A stretch of 56,390 nt of DNA from the NCBI GenBank assembly GCA_902524955.1, contig CABZEY010000002.1, positions 1 to 56,390 on the forward strand. The letters are read 5' to 3'. The notes beneath the pieces were generated by a model. The model saw nothing but the letters and a program-made list of their open reading frames with translations, searched no databases and had not been told where the DNA came from. Position 1 is the first letter of the stretch. Each line of letters begins with the position of its first letter. Source of the DNA: an uncultured Pelagibacteraceae bacterium (GTDB taxonomy: Bacteria; Pseudomonadota; Alphaproteobacteria; Pelagibacterales; Pelagibacteraceae). A program made the translations under genes and the position numbers. Shown one piece after another: positions 1-10,390 of this stretch.

Positions 1-713
1 TCTTTAAAATTAAAATTTCTTTTTTTAAATAAAATTTTAATTGCCTGGTAGTGTATCATAATCATAATTTTTTGAGCGTAAAAAAATCTCTTAATAGCTG
101 TAAATAATAGATTTTTGTCAGTTAAGTTAATAAATTTAATATTCATACCAGTATAAAGCTTTTCCTTTTTGCTTATTGCATTAATCATAATTTTGAGACC
201 ATTCTTTTTAAAATTAATATTAAAAAAATATTTGAGATTCATTTTTAAAAAAGGTGATACATAAAATTTTTTATTTATTTGGTGTTTTTTTAAATTGTAA
301 GCGTTTAATTTTTTAAAATACATATGTTTTTCATGATGGGTATTCCTTACTTCATAAATTATGAATTCGATTTTTTTCTTATAATAAACAAAATATATAG
401 AAATAGGATTAAAAATATATCCAAAAAATTTAGGTGAAGTTAGAAGAAATATATTATAATTTTTATTTACTTTATATTTATTTTTTAATTTATTAATTAT
501 AAACGAGTATAGGTTACCGGTTAAATTACCATATTCCTTCAGGTTTATACTAAAAATATTAAACTTGTTTAATGATATAAATTTAAGATTTTTGAGTTTC
601 TTAATATTTTTAATATCAAAAAAAATTGAACAAATTTTATAATTAAAACGATTTTTAAATGGTAATTTTCTAGTGTGATATACATCACTTTCACATAAAA
701 AATTATTTAGCAT
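1..713 (-). CDS. DUF1365 family protein (3' end cut by the window edge)
   Basis: The reading frame opens with ATG at 713-711 and stays open for 237 codons to the left edge, so the C-terminus is missing. Visible DUF1365-type landmarks are FNPISIYFVYY at about residues 101-111, EVRNTHHEKH at 121-130 and KKFYVSPFLKM at about 148-158. DUF1365 proteins have no settled biochemical role; they recur beside a COG2907 FAD oxidoreductase, often with cyclopropane-fatty-acid synthase, which suggests membrane lipid modification. Here the gene overlaps the 3' end of that FAD oxidoreductase by 11 bp, which indicates translational coupling, and photolyase lies one gene further upstream. Function beyond the family name is inference from context. 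Confidence 0.85.
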   Translation of the reverse strand, partial: MLNNFLCESDVYHTRKLPFKNRFNYKICSIFFDIKNIKKLKNLKFISLNKFNIFSINLKEYGNLTGNLYSFIINKLKNKYKVNKNYNIFLLTSPKFFGYIFNPISIYFVYYKKKIEFIIYEVRNTHHEKHMYFKKLNAYNLKKHQINKKFYVSPFLKMNLKYFFNINFKKNGLKIMINAISKKEKLYTGMNIKFINLTDKNLLFTAIKRFFYAQKIMIMIHYQAIKILFKKRNFNFK

Positions 714-1917
714 TAATTAATCTCCGTATTTTTAATGCTGACTTTACCCCGTCTTCATGAAAGCCATAGCCTAGCCAGGCACCAGCAAACCATATATTGT
801 TAATTCCTTGTGCATTATGATTAATTTTATTTATTGATTTAAGTGATCTTGTAAACACAGGGTGTTCATAAATTATTTTCTTAATAATACTTTTTTTTTT
901 AATTTTATCAAAATTTAAAGTAACAAAAATATTTTTTCTACAATTTAGTTTTTGAAGAAGGTTCATCCAATAGGTTAAAATAAGATTATCCCTATTATAT
1001 AAATAGTTCCAAGATGACCAGTTAGACTTTTTTTTTGGCATTAAATTTTTATCAGTATGAACAATAACTTTATTTTTTTGATATTTTACTGAATTTAAAA
1101 GCTCTAATTGTTCTTTTTTGGTTTGTTTTAAAATTTTTTTTATTTGATCAGTATGATTTGCTAAAATAAGATGATCATATTTAAATTTTTTTTTATTTAT
1201 TGTTTTTATATATTTTTTTTTCTGATTAATTTCAATTACCTTTTCTTTTAAATATATTTCTGGTTTTACCTCTTTTATTATTTTTTCAATGTATGATTTG
1301 CTTCCGTTTTTTATTGTAAACCAAATAGGTCTTTTGCTAATTATATTATTCAACCCATGATTTTTAAAAAAATTTAAAATAAAAGAGGTGCTGTAATTCA
1401 TGATATTTTTAAGATTAGATGACCATATAGAAGCGCACATTGGTAAAAAATAAAGATCAATAAATTCTTTCGAAAAATTATATTTTTTCAAAAATTTCTT
1501 TAAACTAATATTATATAAAGATGCATCCTTTTCACATAATTTTGAAAATTTAAATATATCTTTTAAAACTTTCAAATAACGAATTGTAAAAAGATTATTA
1601 TAATCAAATATTGTTTTTAAATTTTTTCCGGCCCATTCATATTTAATTTTGTTATTTGTCACAGAAAATGACATATTACTTTCTTGATATCCAACTTTGA
1701 TGGTATTTAATAAGTTGATGAAATTAGGGTAATTTCTATCATTAAAAACAATAAATCCACTATCAAAAAAAATTTTCTCATCTTTTAAGTAATGTGTATG
1801 TGTGTGACCTCCTAGATAATCGTTTTTTTCAAAAATTTTAATTTTAAATTTATTTCTTAAATAGTAAGCACTGGCTAGTCCAGAAATCCCAGATCCGATT
1901 ATAATCAGTTGCTTCAT
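703..1917 (-). CDS. FAD/NAD(P)-binding amine-oxidase-like protein (COG2907 type)
   Basis: This 404-residue flavoprotein has an N-terminal Rossmann dinucleotide fold (IIIGSGISGLASAYY, residues 5-19) and the adjoining FEKNDYLGGHTHTH segment. A C-terminal FAD contact follows, AGAWLGYGFHEDGVKSAL near residues 375-392, as in the amine-oxidase/phytoene-desaturase superfamily. COG2907 members accompany DUF1365 and lipid-modifying methyltransferases, so an unsaturated or cyclopropane lipid substrate is plausible but unproven. The ATG overlaps the photolyase stop in an ATGA tetranucleotide (1914-1917), and the 3' end overlaps the DUF1365 start, so the three genes form one tightly coupled minus-strand operon starting at photolyase. 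Its link to photolyase may reflect a shared light or oxidative-stress theme; that is inference. Confidence 0.85.
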   Translation of the reverse strand: MKQLIIIGSGISGLASAYYLRNKFKIKIFEKNDYLGGHTHTHYLKDEKIFFDSGFIVFNDRNYPNFINLLNTIKVGYQESNMSFSVTNNKIKYEWAGKNLKTIFDYNNLFTIRYLKVLKDIFKFSKLCEKDASLYNISLKKFLKKYNFSKEFIDLYFLPMCASIWSSNLKNIMNYSTSFILNFFKNHGLNNIISKRPIWFTIKNGSKSYIEKIIKEVKPEIYLKEKVIEINQKKKYIKTINKKKFKYDHLILANHTDQIKKILKQTKKEQLELLNSVKYQKNKVIVHTDKNLMPKKKSNWSSWNYLYNRDNLILTYWMNLLQKLNCRKNIFVTLNFDKIKKKSIIKKIIYEHPVFTRSLKSINKINHNAQGINNIWFAGAWLGYGFHEDGVKSALKIRRLINAK

Positions 1918-3320
1918 TTTTTTTTTGTATGTTCAAATGCAGCTAAGGCTGCTTGTCTTGCTTCAGAATGATCTACAATTGGTTCATAATAATTTTCTTT
2001 TAAACTAAATTTTATTTTGGTTGCTATATCTCCAGGAAGTTCCCAGGGTTTATGGATAAATTTTTTAGGTAATGCTTTTAGTTCAGGTACCCATTTTTTT
2101 ATAAATTCACCATCTGGGTCAAATTTCTCACTTTGAGTTATCGGATTAAAGATTCTAAAATATGGAGCTGCGTCTGCACCACACCCAGCTATCCATTGCC
2201 AACCTGATACATTGTTTGCGGTATCATAATCCAGCAATGTATCTTTAAAATATTTCTCACCTTCAATCCAATTTATTCTTAAATGCTTAACCAAAAAAGA
2301 TCCAGTTACCATTCTCAATCTATTATGCATCCAACCAATTTCATACATTTGTCTCATTGCCGCATCCACAAGAGGGTATCCAGTTTTTCCACTTTTCCAT
2401 TTTTCTAAATGAATTTTATTCTTTGACCATGGAAAGTTATCAAAATTTTTTCTTAAATTCTTTTTTAACATTTCAGGAAAGTGATAAACTAAATGATAAG
2501 CAAATTCTCTCCAACCTATTTCATTTATAAATTTTCTTGTTCTAATATTTTTTTTCTTAATATTTTGATATTGATCAAATACTTCTCTAGAACTTATCTC
2601 ACCAAATGATAAATGAGGTGAAAGTTTTGATGTTCCATCGATGGAAGGAAAATCTCTAATTTTATCATAATTAAAAATATTTTTAGTTTTAAAATTAGTT
2701 AATTTTTTATGTGCTTCATTTTCACCAACTATCCAATATTGTTCAAATTTTTTATACCAATTTTTTTTGGGAAGAATTATTAGAAATTCTTTATATATTT
2801 TTAAATTTTTTATTTTTGGTAATTTAATATTATAATTTTTATAATTATATTTGTTTAGATATAAGTTCTCCTCATTTTTCCAAAAAGGTGTAAAGACTTG
2901 AAATGGAGTATCATCTTTTTTACGTGTTTTTTTAGGTTCTAGTAATAAACTTGAGCTAAAAATTTTATAAGAGGTATCATTATCGTTTAAAATTTTTATT
3001 ATTTTGTCCTCAATCAATATTTCATTTGGTAAATATATTTTGTTCCATATTATTTGACTAATTTTATTTTCCTTTAATAATCTCTTTATTGTATTTATCT
3101 CCGTATCATTTGAAAAATTAAATTTAAATTTTTTTTCATCCAAATTATTTCTAAAATTTGTTAAAGATTTATAAAGCCACCATCTTTGAGCAGATCTATC
3201 CTTAAATTTATTTTCATCGTATGAGTAACAGCATAATTTTTTGCCGTTATAATTTGAAAAATACCTTAAAGCCTCATTGTCAATGAAGCGAAAATCATTT
3301 CTAATCCAATAAATAAGCAT
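1914..3320 (-). CDS. phrB: Deoxyribodipyrimidine photolyase (class I CPD photolyase)
   Basis: A 468-residue photolyase/cryptochrome-family enzyme that uses FAD and blue light to split cyclobutane pyrimidine dimers. The N-terminal alpha/beta antenna domain starts MLIYWIRNDFRFIDNEAL. The C-terminal helical FAD domain carries GWREFAYHLVYHFPEML, then a block running from KSGKTGYPLVDAAMRQM through GWMHNRLRMVTGSFLVKHL to DYDTANNVSGWQWIAGCG. These supply flavin contacts and the tryptophan electron-transfer chain typical of class I DNA photolyases. Length matches the family (about 450-490). It is the first gene of the minus-strand operon with the FAD oxidoreductase and DUF1365. For a surface-ocean bacterium light-driven DNA repair is expected. 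The 124-bp gap to the divergent XRE regulator holds both promoters. Confidence 0.95.
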   Translation of the reverse strand: MLIYWIRNDFRFIDNEALRYFSNYNGKKLCCYSYDENKFKDRSAQRWWLYKSLTNFRNNLDEKKFKFNFSNDTEINTIKRLLKENKISQIIWNKIYLPNEILIEDKIIKILNDNDTSYKIFSSSLLLEPKKTRKKDDTPFQVFTPFWKNEENLYLNKYNYKNYNIKLPKIKNLKIYKEFLIILPKKNWYKKFEQYWIVGENEAHKKLTNFKTKNIFNYDKIRDFPSIDGTSKLSPHLSFGEISSREVFDQYQNIKKKNIRTRKFINEIGWREFAYHLVYHFPEMLKKNLRKNFDNFPWSKNKIHLEKWKSGKTGYPLVDAAMRQMYEIGWMHNRLRMVTGSFLVKHLRINWIEGEKYFKDTLLDYDTANNVSGWQWIAGCGADAAPYFRIFNPITQSEKFDPDGEFIKKWVPELKALPKKFIHKPWELPGDIATKIKFSLKENYYEPIVDHSEARQAALAAFEHTKKK

Positions 3321-3444
3321 AATTTTATAAAAAAAACTGTTAATTCAGTAACAAAATCAAGAGAATTTTTACAGATTTTTTATATTTTTTTTGTTGCCAT
3401 AGTTATGAAAAAGGTATTTAACATTGTTCCAAAGGGAGACATTG

Positions 3445-3810
3445 GTGAGCGCACAGTTAAACCAACATTTGGGGAAAAAGCTAAGATTAAGACGAACTTC
3501 ACTAGGATTAACTCAAACTCAAGTAGCAAAAGCAATAAACGTAACATTCCAGCAAATCCAAAAGTACGAAAAAGGTACTAATGGGGTCAGTTCGGCACGA
3601 TTGTTACAATTGGCTAATTTTCTCAAGGTACCGATTAAATATTTTTTTGAAGATTATCAGGATTTTTCATCAACTAATGAGTCAAATCAGTCATCAAAAG
3701 ACATAAATTACAGCTTTTTAGTAAGATTATTTAACGACCTTGAGCAACAACAAAAAGAAAAGTTACTTGACGTTTTGGGGGATAACCGAGGTTTAAAAAA
3801 AGCAATTTAA
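3445..3810 (+). CDS. XRE-family helix-turn-helix transcriptional regulator
   Basis: A 121-residue cytoplasmic DNA-binding protein. The Cro/C1 HTH spans roughly residues 7-62, including LRLRRTSLGLTQTQVAKA and FQQIQKYEKGTNGVS, followed by a short C-terminal tail ending in a helix rich in Glu and Lys. I choose GTG at 3445 because GGAG at 3435-3438 lies six bases upstream and the protein then starts MSAQLNQHLGKKLR, as in related alphaproteobacterial regulators. A TTG start at 3424 (128 residues) or at 3442 is possible but has no better ribosome-binding site. The gene is monocistronic and its stop is only 2 bp from the 3' end of the opposing tRNA-Asn. Target genes are unknown; the divergent photolyase operon is the obvious candidate to test. 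Confidence 0.88.
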   Translation: MSAQLNQHLGKKLRLRRTSLGLTQTQVAKAINVTFQQIQKYEKGTNGVSSARLLQLANFLKVPIKYFFEDYQDFSSTNESNQSSKDINYSFLVRLFNDLEQQQKEKLLDVLGDNRGLKKAI

Positions 3811-3812
3811 GC

Positions 3813-3888
3813 TGGCTCCCCGGGCCGGACTCGAACCAGCGACCGAGCGGTTAACAGCCGCTTGCTCTACCAACTGAGCTACCGGGGA
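3813..3888 (-). tRNA. tRNA-Asn (GTT)
   Basis: The reverse complement is a complete 76-nt cloverleaf starting TCCCCGGTAGCTCAG and ending with an encoded CCA. The anticodon GTT is read from 3853-3855. The T arm GGTTCGAGTCC and the acceptor stem TCCCCGG/CCGGGGA pair fully. It lies 45 bp from tRNA-Cys on the same strand, so the two may be cotranscribed. Confidence 0.97.
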
Positions 3889-3933
3889 ATATGTCCTTAT
3901 TATAGATTTTTTAATTCAAAACAATATTTTTTT

Positions 3934-4007
3934 TGGAGGCCACGCCCAGAATCGAACTGGGATATAAGGATTTGCAATCCTCTGCGTAACCATTCCGCCA
4001 CGTGGCC
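3934..4007 (-). tRNA. tRNA-Cys (GCA)
   Basis: The reverse complement gives a 74-nt cloverleaf that begins GGCCACGTGGCGGAATGG and ends GCGTGGCC-T-CCA, with CCA encoded. The anticodon GCA lies at 3973-3975 in the loop TTGCAAA. Discriminator U73 fits the tRNA-Cys identity rule. It is divergent from valS. Confidence 0.96.
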
Positions 4008-4019
4008 AATTTTTAGAAA

Positions 4020-4048
4020 TTGTTTATTAGTCCTGAGATATATATAAA
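4020..4048 (+). promoter_or_regulatory. Candidate promoter for valS-ilvD-manC
   Basis: TTGTTT at 4020-4025 and TATAAA at 4043-4048 are spaced by 17 bp, about 20 bp before the valS ATG. The gap between tRNA-Cys and valS is only 61 bp, so a promoter for this operon should be here. In DNA this AT-rich such matches arise easily, so support is weak. Confidence 0.3.
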
Positions 4049-4068
4049 GTTTTGTAATATTCAATAAA

Positions 4069-6714
4069 ATGTCTACGTTTAAGTCATATAACCACAAATA
4101 TATTGAACATCAAATTTATAAATATTGGGAAAAAAATAATTGTTTTAAGCCTAAAAAAAATAAAAATAAAAAATATTTTTCTATAGTTATACCCCCGCCA
4201 AATGTGACTGGAAGTTTGCACATGGGACATGCTTTAAACAATTCTATTCAGGATTTATTAGTTAGACATAATAGAAACAAAGGCCTGGAAACATTATGGC
4301 AACCTGGAACTGACCATGCTGGTATAGCAACGCAATTAGTTGTTGAAAAACAACTTAATGAAAAGGGAATTTCTAGAAAAGATCTTGGAAGAGAAAAATT
4401 TCTTAAAGAGGTATGGAAGTGGAAAGAGAAGTCTGGAGGTATAATAACTGATCAGCTTAAGAAACTTGGATCATCTTGTGATTGGTCTAGAGATAGATTT
4501 ACAATGGATAAGGGTTTATCTAAAGCAGTACTAAAAGTATTTGTCGACTTATATAAAAAAAAATTAATTTATAAAGATTTAAAATTAACAAATTGGGATA
4601 CTAAACTACAAACTGCCATTTCAGATTTAGAAGTTGATCAAAAAGACGTAAGAGGAAAACTTTATTATATTAAATATAAATTAGTAGAAAGCGATCAAAA
4701 TATTATTATTGCAACTACAAGGCCTGAAACTATGTTTGGAGATACCGCAATTGCAGTACATCCAAAAGATGAAAGATATAAAGATTTAGTATCTAAAGAA
4801 GTTATTATACCTATATCAAATAGAAAGATAAAAATTATTACTGATGATTATGCAGATCCAAACCAAGGCTCGGGAGTGGTCAAGATTACTCCTGCTCATG
4901 ATTTTAACGATTATCTAGTTGGAAAAAGAAATAAATTAGGCTTGATAAATATACTAAATAAGGACGGAACCTTAAATGGGAATGTACCGAGTAATTATCA
5001 AAATATTGATCGATTGGATGCAAGAAAGAAATTAATATCTGAATTGGATCAAAAAGATTATCTAGATAAAATTGAAGATATCAATCATACTATTCCTTAC
5101 GGGGATAGATCAAATTCAGTCATTGAACCACTATTAACCGAACAATGGTTTGTTGACGCAAAAAAACTATCTAAAGAAGCAATCAAACAGGTTAAGAAAA
5201 AGAAAACAAATTTCTTCCCAGATAATTGGAAAAAAACTTATTTTCAATGGATGCAAAATATAGAACCCTGGTGTATTTCTAGACAATTATGGTGGGGTCA
5301 TCAAATTCCAGCGTGGTACACAGAGGAAGGAAAAATTATTGTTGCTGAAAATATTAAGCAAGCAAAGAATATTGCTAAAAAGAAATTTAAAAAAGAAGTT
5401 AATTTGAAACAAGACCCCGATGTTCTTGATACTTGGTTTTCTTCAGCTCTTTGGCCCTTCGCAACTCTAGGTTGGCCAAATGATAATTCTTATGAATTAA
5501 AGAGATTTTACAAAACATCTGTATTGGTTACTGGATTCGACATTATATTTTTTTGGGTTGCTAGAATGATGATGATGGGACTTTATTTTATGAAAGAGGT
5601 TCCATTTGAGAATGTATATGTGCATGCTTTGGTTAGAGATGAAAAAGGTCAAAAAATGTCTAAATCAAAAGGCAACGTAATTGATCCTCTAACAATCATA
5701 AATCAATTTGGTGCCGATGCTCTAAGGTTTACTCTTATCTCGATGTCGTCTCCAGGTAGAGATGTAAAATTATCGTTAGATAGGGTGAAAGGTTATAGAA
5801 ATTTTATAACAAAAATTTGGAATACTTTTACTTATTGCGAAATAAATAATGTTTTTAAATTAAAAAAAATAAAATTGGCTAATATTAAAATACCAGCTAA
5901 TCAATGGATAATTGCAACATTGAATTTGTATAAACAAAAAATTATTAAAAATATTAATGAATATCGCTTTGATGAGGCAGCTAAAAACATTTATTCCTAT
6001 ATTTGGAATTATTTTTGCGATTGGTATATTGAGTTTTCTAAACCATTATTAAACTCAAAAAATAATCAAGTAATAGAAGAAACCAAAAATATTTTACTGT
6101 ACGTTCAAAGAGAAAATCTTTCGATTTTACATGCATTTATTCCATTTGTGACTGAGGAACTTTGGGCTTTGACCAAATTTAGAAAAATGGAAAAAACAGA
6201 TCTGGTTAATTTTAATTTTAAAAAAGACCATAAATTAAAAAATTCCAGAGGTATAAAAGATATTGATTTTATAATAAATTTTATAACTGATTTAAGATCA
6301 ATAAAAGCAAAATTAAATATTTCACCTGGTAATTTTGTTGACCTAAATATTGATGAATTACCAAAAAAAAATCAGAAAATAATTTATAATAATGAGCTGA
6401 TAATTAAAAAAATAGGTAGAATAAAAAACTTTAATCTTAAAGAAGTTAAATCCAAAATCGCAAAAGTTATTTTAGCCAACAACAAAATATCTATTTTTTT
6501 TGGTGACGATGTTGATTTAGATCAACAAATTTTGATACTTAATAAAAAGGTTGTGACATTGCAAAGTCAAATAAATAATTCAGAAAATAAACTTCAAAAT
6601 GATAACTTTATAAAAAAAGCGCCTAAAAATATTATTAATCAGGAAAAAAATCTTTTAGAAAATAATAAAAACGAGTATAAAAACCTTTCGGAGATAATAA
6701 ATAGTTTAAAATGA
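4069..6714 (+). CDS. valS: Valyl-tRNA synthetase
   Basis: An 881-residue class Ia aminoacyl-tRNA synthetase that charges tRNA-Val and edits misactivated threonine. The HIGH signature is HMGH at residues 51-54 after PPPNVTGSL, and KMSKS is at residues 529-533. The editing (CP1) domain lies between them, including [34 protein letters not shown] precedes the second half of the catalytic core. The C-terminal stretch (residues about 810-881) is Asn/Lys/Gln-rich and looks like the ValRS coiled coil. The stop overlaps the ilvD ATG in ATGA, so charging of valine and its synthesis are translationally coupled in one operon, an apt pairing. Confidence 0.97.
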   Translation: MSTFKSYNHKYIEHQIYKYWEKNNCFKPKKNKNKKYFSIVIPPPNVTGSLHMGHALNNSIQDLLVRHNRNKGLETLWQPGTDHAGIATQLVVEKQLNEKGISRKDLGREKFLKEVWKWKEKSGGIITDQLKKLGSSCDWSRDRFTMDKGLSKAVLKVFVDLYKKKLIYKDLKLTNWDTKLQTAISDLEVDQKDVRGKLYYIKYKLVESDQNIIIATTRPETMFGDTAIAVHPKDERYKDLVSKEVIIPISNRKIKIITDDYADPNQGSGVVKITPAHDFNDYLVGKRNKLGLINILNKDGTLNGNVPSNYQNIDRLDARKKLISELDQKDYLDKIEDINHTIPYGDRSNSVIEPLLTEQWFVDAKKLSKEAIKQVKKKKTNFFPDNWKKTYFQWMQNIEPWCISRQLWWGHQIPAWYTEEGKIIVAENIKQAKNIAKKKFKKEVNLKQDPDVLDTWFSSALWPFATLGWPNDNSYELKRFYKTSVLVTGFDIIFFWVARMMMMGLYFMKEVPFENVYVHALVRDEKGQKMSKSKGNVIDPLTIINQFGADALRFTLISMSSPGRDVKLSLDRVKGYRNFITKIWNTFTYCEINNVFKLKKIKLANIKIPANQWIIATLNLYKQKIIKNINEYRFDEAAKNIYSYIWNYFCDWYIEFSKPLLNSKNNQVIEETKNILLYVQRENLSILHAFIPFVTEELWALTKFRKMEKTDLVNFNFKKDHKLKNSRGIKDIDFIINFITDLRSIKAKLNISPGNFVDLNIDELPKKNQKIIYNNELIIKKIGRIKNFNLKEVKSKIAKVILANNKISIFFGDDVDLDQQILILNKKVVTLQSQINNSENKLQNDNFIKKAPKNIINQEKNLLENNKNEYKNLSEIINSLK

Positions 6715-8426
6715 AAGTAGATAAATCAAAATTACCAAGTAGACATACTACAGTTGGACCTGAGAGAGCTCCTCATAGATCTTTTTATTATGCAATGAAT
6801 TTAACCGAGACGGATGTTGCAAAGCCTTTTGTTGGTGTTGTTTCTACTTGGAATGAGGCGGCTCCTTGTAATATTGCATTAATGAGACAGGCCCAAAGCG
6901 TGAAGAAGGGTGTCAGTCAAAACATGGGAACTCCTAGAGAGTTTTGTACTATTACAGTAACTGATGGAATTGCTATGGGACATGAAGGTATGAAATCTTC
7001 TCTTATATCAAGAGAAGTAATAGCAGACTCAACTGAATTAACTGTTAGAGGTCATTGCTATGATGCTTTAGTTGGTTTAGCGGGATGTGATAAGTCTTTG
7101 CCAGGTCTGATGATGGCAATGTGTAGACTAAATGTACCAAGTATATTTATGTATGGTGGATCAATATTACCAGGCAAATTTAAAGGTAAGGATGTTACAG
7201 TTGTAGATGTATATGAAGCTGTGGGTATGCATGAAGCAGGTAAAATGTCCGATGAAGACTTGAGAGAATTAGAATTAGCTGCATGCCCATCGGCAGGGGC
7301 ATGTGGTGGACAATTTACTGCAAATACAATGGCATGTGTCTCAGAGGCAATAGGTTTAGCTCTACCTTATTCTTCAGGAACTCCTGCACCTTATGAAGAA
7401 AGAGATAAATACGCTTTGGAGAGTGGTATGCAGGTTATGGAGCTATTAAAGCGAAAGATTAGACCCAGAGATATAGTTACGATTGAAGCTTTAAAAAATG
7501 CAGCTGTTATTGTTGCCGCAACAGGCGGTTCTACTAATGCAGCGCTTCATTTGCCAGCTATTGCTAACGAATGCGGAATTAAGTTTGATATTATGGAAGT
7601 GGCAGAAATTTTTAAAAAAACTCCTTATCTTGCAGATTTAAAACCTGGAGGAAAATATGTGGCTAAAGATATGTTTGAAGCTGGAGGCGTCCCCATGTTA
7701 TTAAAAACTCTACTAGATGGCGGTTTTATTAACGGTGATTGTTTAACAGTTACAGGGAAATCGATGGCAGAGAATTTAAAGAATGTGAAATTTAATGACA
7801 ATCAAGATGTTATAAGACCTTATAGCAACCCAATAACCAAAACTGGTGGGGTTGTAGGCTTAAAAGGAAACCTAGCAGAAGGTGGCGCCATTGTTAAAGT
7901 AGCTGGTATGAAAAGATTAAATTTTAAAGGTAATGCCAGATGTTTTGATTGCGAGGAAGATGCTTTTAAAGCTGTAAAAGAAAAAAAATATAAAGAGGGT
8001 GATGTTATAATTATTCGTTACGAAGGACCCAAAGGTGGTCCGGGAATGAGAGAAATGCTTTCGACCACAGCAGCTATTTATGGCCAGGGTATGGGCGAAA
8101 AAGTTGCTTTAATTACTGATGGTAGATTTTCTGGAGCTACTCGAGGTTTTTGCATTGGTCATGTATCTCCGGAGGCGTATGTTGGTGGAATGATTGGATT
8201 ATTGAAAGATGGCGATGAAATAGAAATTGATGCTGAAAAAGGCAGTATATCTGTAAAATTATCAGATGATGAAATCCAAAAGAGAAAGTCTCAGTGGAAA
8301 CCAAAAGACTCTAATTTTGAAAGTGGTACGTTATGGAAGTATGCCCAAAGTGTAGGTGATGCAACTAATGGCGCAGTTACACATCCAGGCGGGTTTAAAG
8401 AGAAAAAAATATACGCTGATATATAG
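6711..8426 (+). CDS. ilvD: Dihydroxy-acid dehydratase
   Basis: This 571-residue Fe-S dehydratase converts 2,3-dihydroxy-isovalerate and -methylvalerate to the 2-oxo acids of valine and isoleucine synthesis. Family blocks are seen at [19 protein letters not shown] (cluster Cys near residue 126), [19 protein letters not shown] (Cys near 199), and the C-terminal [19 protein letters not shown] and HVSPEA. It belongs to the shorter IlvD type of about 560-570 residues rather than the 616-residue E. coli type; the short type often carries a 2Fe-2S cluster, but cluster type cannot be read from sequence alone. It is the second gene of valS-ilvD-manC. Its protein is notably less Lys/Asn-rich than its neighbours, consistent with a highly expressed, conserved enzyme. 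Confidence 0.97.
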   Translation: MKVDKSKLPSRHTTVGPERAPHRSFYYAMNLTETDVAKPFVGVVSTWNEAAPCNIALMRQAQSVKKGVSQNMGTPREFCTITVTDGIAMGHEGMKSSLISREVIADSTELTVRGHCYDALVGLAGCDKSLPGLMMAMCRLNVPSIFMYGGSILPGKFKGKDVTVVDVYEAVGMHEAGKMSDEDLRELELAACPSAGACGGQFTANTMACVSEAIGLALPYSSGTPAPYEERDKYALESGMQVMELLKRKIRPRDIVTIEALKNAAVIVAATGGSTNAALHLPAIANECGIKFDIMEVAEIFKKTPYLADLKPGGKYVAKDMFEAGGVPMLLKTLLDGGFINGDCLTVTGKSMAENLKNVKFNDNQDVIRPYSNPITKTGGVVGLKGNLAEGGAIVKVAGMKRLNFKGNARCFDCEEDAFKAVKEKKYKEGDVIIIRYEGPKGGPGMREMLSTTAAIYGQGMGEKVALITDGRFSGATRGFCIGHVSPEAYVGGMIGLLKDGDEIEIDAEKGSISVKLSDDEIQKRKSQWKPKDSNFESGTLWKYAQSVGDATNGAVTHPGGFKEKKIYADI

Positions 8427-8430
8427 TTAA

Positions 8431-9630
8431 ATGAAGATTTTACCTGTTATTATTTGTGGGGGGGCAGGTAAAAGACTCTTTCCTGAGAGCAAGAATTACT
8501 TACCAAAGCAGTTTGTTGATTTTGGTAACTGGAACATGTTTCAAAAAACGCTAGAAAGAATAAATTCATCCATTTATTTGCCGCCAATTATTAGTACAAA
8601 TATAAAATATTTATCTTTAGTAAAAAAATATTTGAAAAAATACCAGGTAAAAAAATATAATATAGTTTTAGAGCCTGTTAAAAAAAATACTGCACCCGCT
8701 ATTTTGGCTACCTCATTATTAGCTAATATAAAATCATCTCAACCAATGATTTTTTTACCATCAGATCAACTAATAGAAAGTAAAATAAAATTTAATGCCG
8801 CCGTAAAAAAATATGCCACTAAAATGAGCTATAAAGACATATTTATTTTTGGAATAAAACCAAAAGAACCTTCAGACCAGTATGGGTATTTTTTGAGAAA
8901 GAACAATTCAATCGAAGTCTCCAATTTTATTGAAAAACCAAATAAATTTGCTGCTAAAAAATTGATGAAAAAGAAAGCATTATGGAATGCTGGTATTTTT
9001 CTGACAACAAAAGAAACTTTAGTATATCAATTTTTGAACAATCAAAAAAAGTTGTTTGGCGACTGCTTAAATTCTGTCAAAAAAGCTTTAAAAAAAAATA
9101 GTTGTATTTACTTAGAGAAAAAATCTTTTAGTAAAATTAAACCTATATCTTTTGATTGTGCAATATTAGAAAAAATTAAAAATATCAAATCTATAAAGTT
9201 GATTACAGATTGGTCAGACCTTGGAAGTTGGAAAGCTATAAATGCATTATTTAAGAAAAATAGACTCAAATTTTATAATAAAAGAAATTTATTTAAAAGA
9301 CCGTGGGGAACTTATCGTAATCTTTATAAAGGAAAAAATTTTTTAATTAAAGAACTTATAGTTTTCAAAAACGGTTGTTTAAGTTTACAAAAGCATAAAT
9401 ATAGGTCGGAACATTGGTTGATATTTGGAGGAAAACCAGAAATTACATTGGAAACAAAAATTTTAAAACCATCTTTAGATGATTTGGTATTTATACCAAA
9501 AGGTTCTATTCATAGAATAAGAAATAGATTCAAACAACCAGTGAAAATTATCGAAGCTCAAATAGGCAAAATATTAAGGGAGTCAGATATTATACGTTTC
9601 GATGATATTTATGGGCGTATTAAAAAATAA
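8431..9630 (+). CDS. manC: Mannose-1-phosphate guanylyltransferase / mannose-6-phosphate isomerase
   Basis: A 399-residue bifunctional sugar-nucleotide enzyme. The N-terminal nucleotidyltransferase has PVIICGGAGKRLFPES followed by YLPKQF (residues 5-27), FLPSDQ, EKPNKFAAKKL and WNAGIF. The C-terminal type II phosphomannose-isomerase cupin starts at RPWGTYRNLY (about residue 290) and carries LQKHKYRSEHWLIFGG and FIPKGSIHRIRN. It makes GDP-mannose for surface glycans. At 399 residues it is shorter than typical ManC/XanB (about 460-480), the shortening being spread through the linker rather than a lost domain. It starts 4 bp after ilvD. Its last 11 bp overlap the 3' end of the opposing xthA. Confidence 0.92.
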   Translation: MKILPVIICGGAGKRLFPESKNYLPKQFVDFGNWNMFQKTLERINSSIYLPPIISTNIKYLSLVKKYLKKYQVKKYNIVLEPVKKNTAPAILATSLLANIKSSQPMIFLPSDQLIESKIKFNAAVKKYATKMSYKDIFIFGIKPKEPSDQYGYFLRKNNSIEVSNFIEKPNKFAAKKLMKKKALWNAGIFLTTKETLVYQFLNNQKKLFGDCLNSVKKALKKNSCIYLEKKSFSKIKPISFDCAILEKIKNIKSIKLITDWSDLGSWKAINALFKKNRLKFYNKRNLFKRPWGTYRNLYKGKNFLIKELIVFKNGCLSLQKHKYRSEHWLIFGGKPEITLETKILKPSLDDLVFIPKGSIHRIRNRFKQPVKIIEAQIGKILRESDIIRFDDIYGRIKK

Positions 9631-10390
9631 CTCTTATAGGCGCATGATCAGACGGTCTTTCAAGACCACGGGTGAACTTATCTATTTCAACATTTTTAAT
9701 TTTAGTAGAAATTTTATCTGTCACTAGAAAATGGTCAATTCTTAATCCTTTATTTCTTTGCCACGACCCCTGAGTATAATCCCAAAATGTATATTGTTTA
9801 TCTTTATTATTAAATAATCTAAAACTGTCTTTAAAACCAAGGTTTATTATTTTTCTAAATTCTTTTCTAACTTCTAATTTATATAGAGCATCATTTTCCC
9901 AATCTTCAGGATTTCCAACATCATTTGAATTAGGTATAATATTGAAATCACCTCCAATTATAATTCCATCATATTTATTAATTTCTTTTTTAACAAAATT
10001 AAAAAAATTACTTAACCATTTAAGCTTATATGGATATTTATCTGTATTAACTGGATTACCATTTGGCAAATATATGCAAATTAATTTTATAAGTTTGTCA
10101 TTTATATTTATATCTGCTGATATAAATCTTGACTGATTGTTCGGGTCTTTGAAACTTTTGTCAATATTTGCGAGTTTTTTTTTTGATATAACTGCAACTC
10201 CATTATATGATTTTTGTCCGTAGACATAGCAGTTATATTTTTTATTTTCAAAAAATTTATAAGGGAATTTATCATCTTCACATTTTATTTCTTGAAACAT
10301 TAAAATATCTGGATTAATTTTATTAATATATTTTTCGATATTTTCTGTTCTTATTCTTATAGAGTTGATATTCCAACTTGAAATTATCAT
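9620..10390 (-). CDS. xthA: Exodeoxyribonuclease III / AP endonuclease
   Basis: A 256-residue endonuclease/exonuclease/phosphatase-fold enzyme that nicks DNA at abasic sites in base-excision repair. Seen are ISSWNINSIRIR at the N-terminus, the metal-binding Glu in FQEIKCEDD (E34), GGDFNIIPNSNDV, the substrate-binding WDYTQGSWQRNKGLRIDHF and the catalytic SDH at residues 247-249. The start is ATG 10390-10388 because it overlaps the erpA stop in ATGA; an in-frame ATG at 10417 would add nine poorly conserved residues inside erpA. The erpA-xthA order is common in alphaproteobacteria. The 3' end overlaps manC by 11 bp on the other strand. Confidence 0.95.
   Translation of the reverse strand: MIISSWNINSIRIRTENIEKYINKINPDILMFQEIKCEDDKFPYKFFENKKYNCYVYGQKSYNGVAVISKKKLANIDKSFKDPNNQSRFISADININDKLIKLICIYLPNGNPVNTDKYPYKLKWLSNFFNFVKKEINKYDGIIIGGDFNIIPNSNDVGNPEDWENDALYKLEVRKEFRKIINLGFKDSFRLFNNKDKQYTFWDYTQGSWQRNKGLRIDHFLVTDKISTKIKNVEIDKFTRGLERPSDHAPIRVIF

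Noticed and set aside
3900-4097. 65-codon and 61-codon frames across tRNA-Cys and the valS start
   Set aside because: They read through a structured tRNA gene on either strand and match no family.
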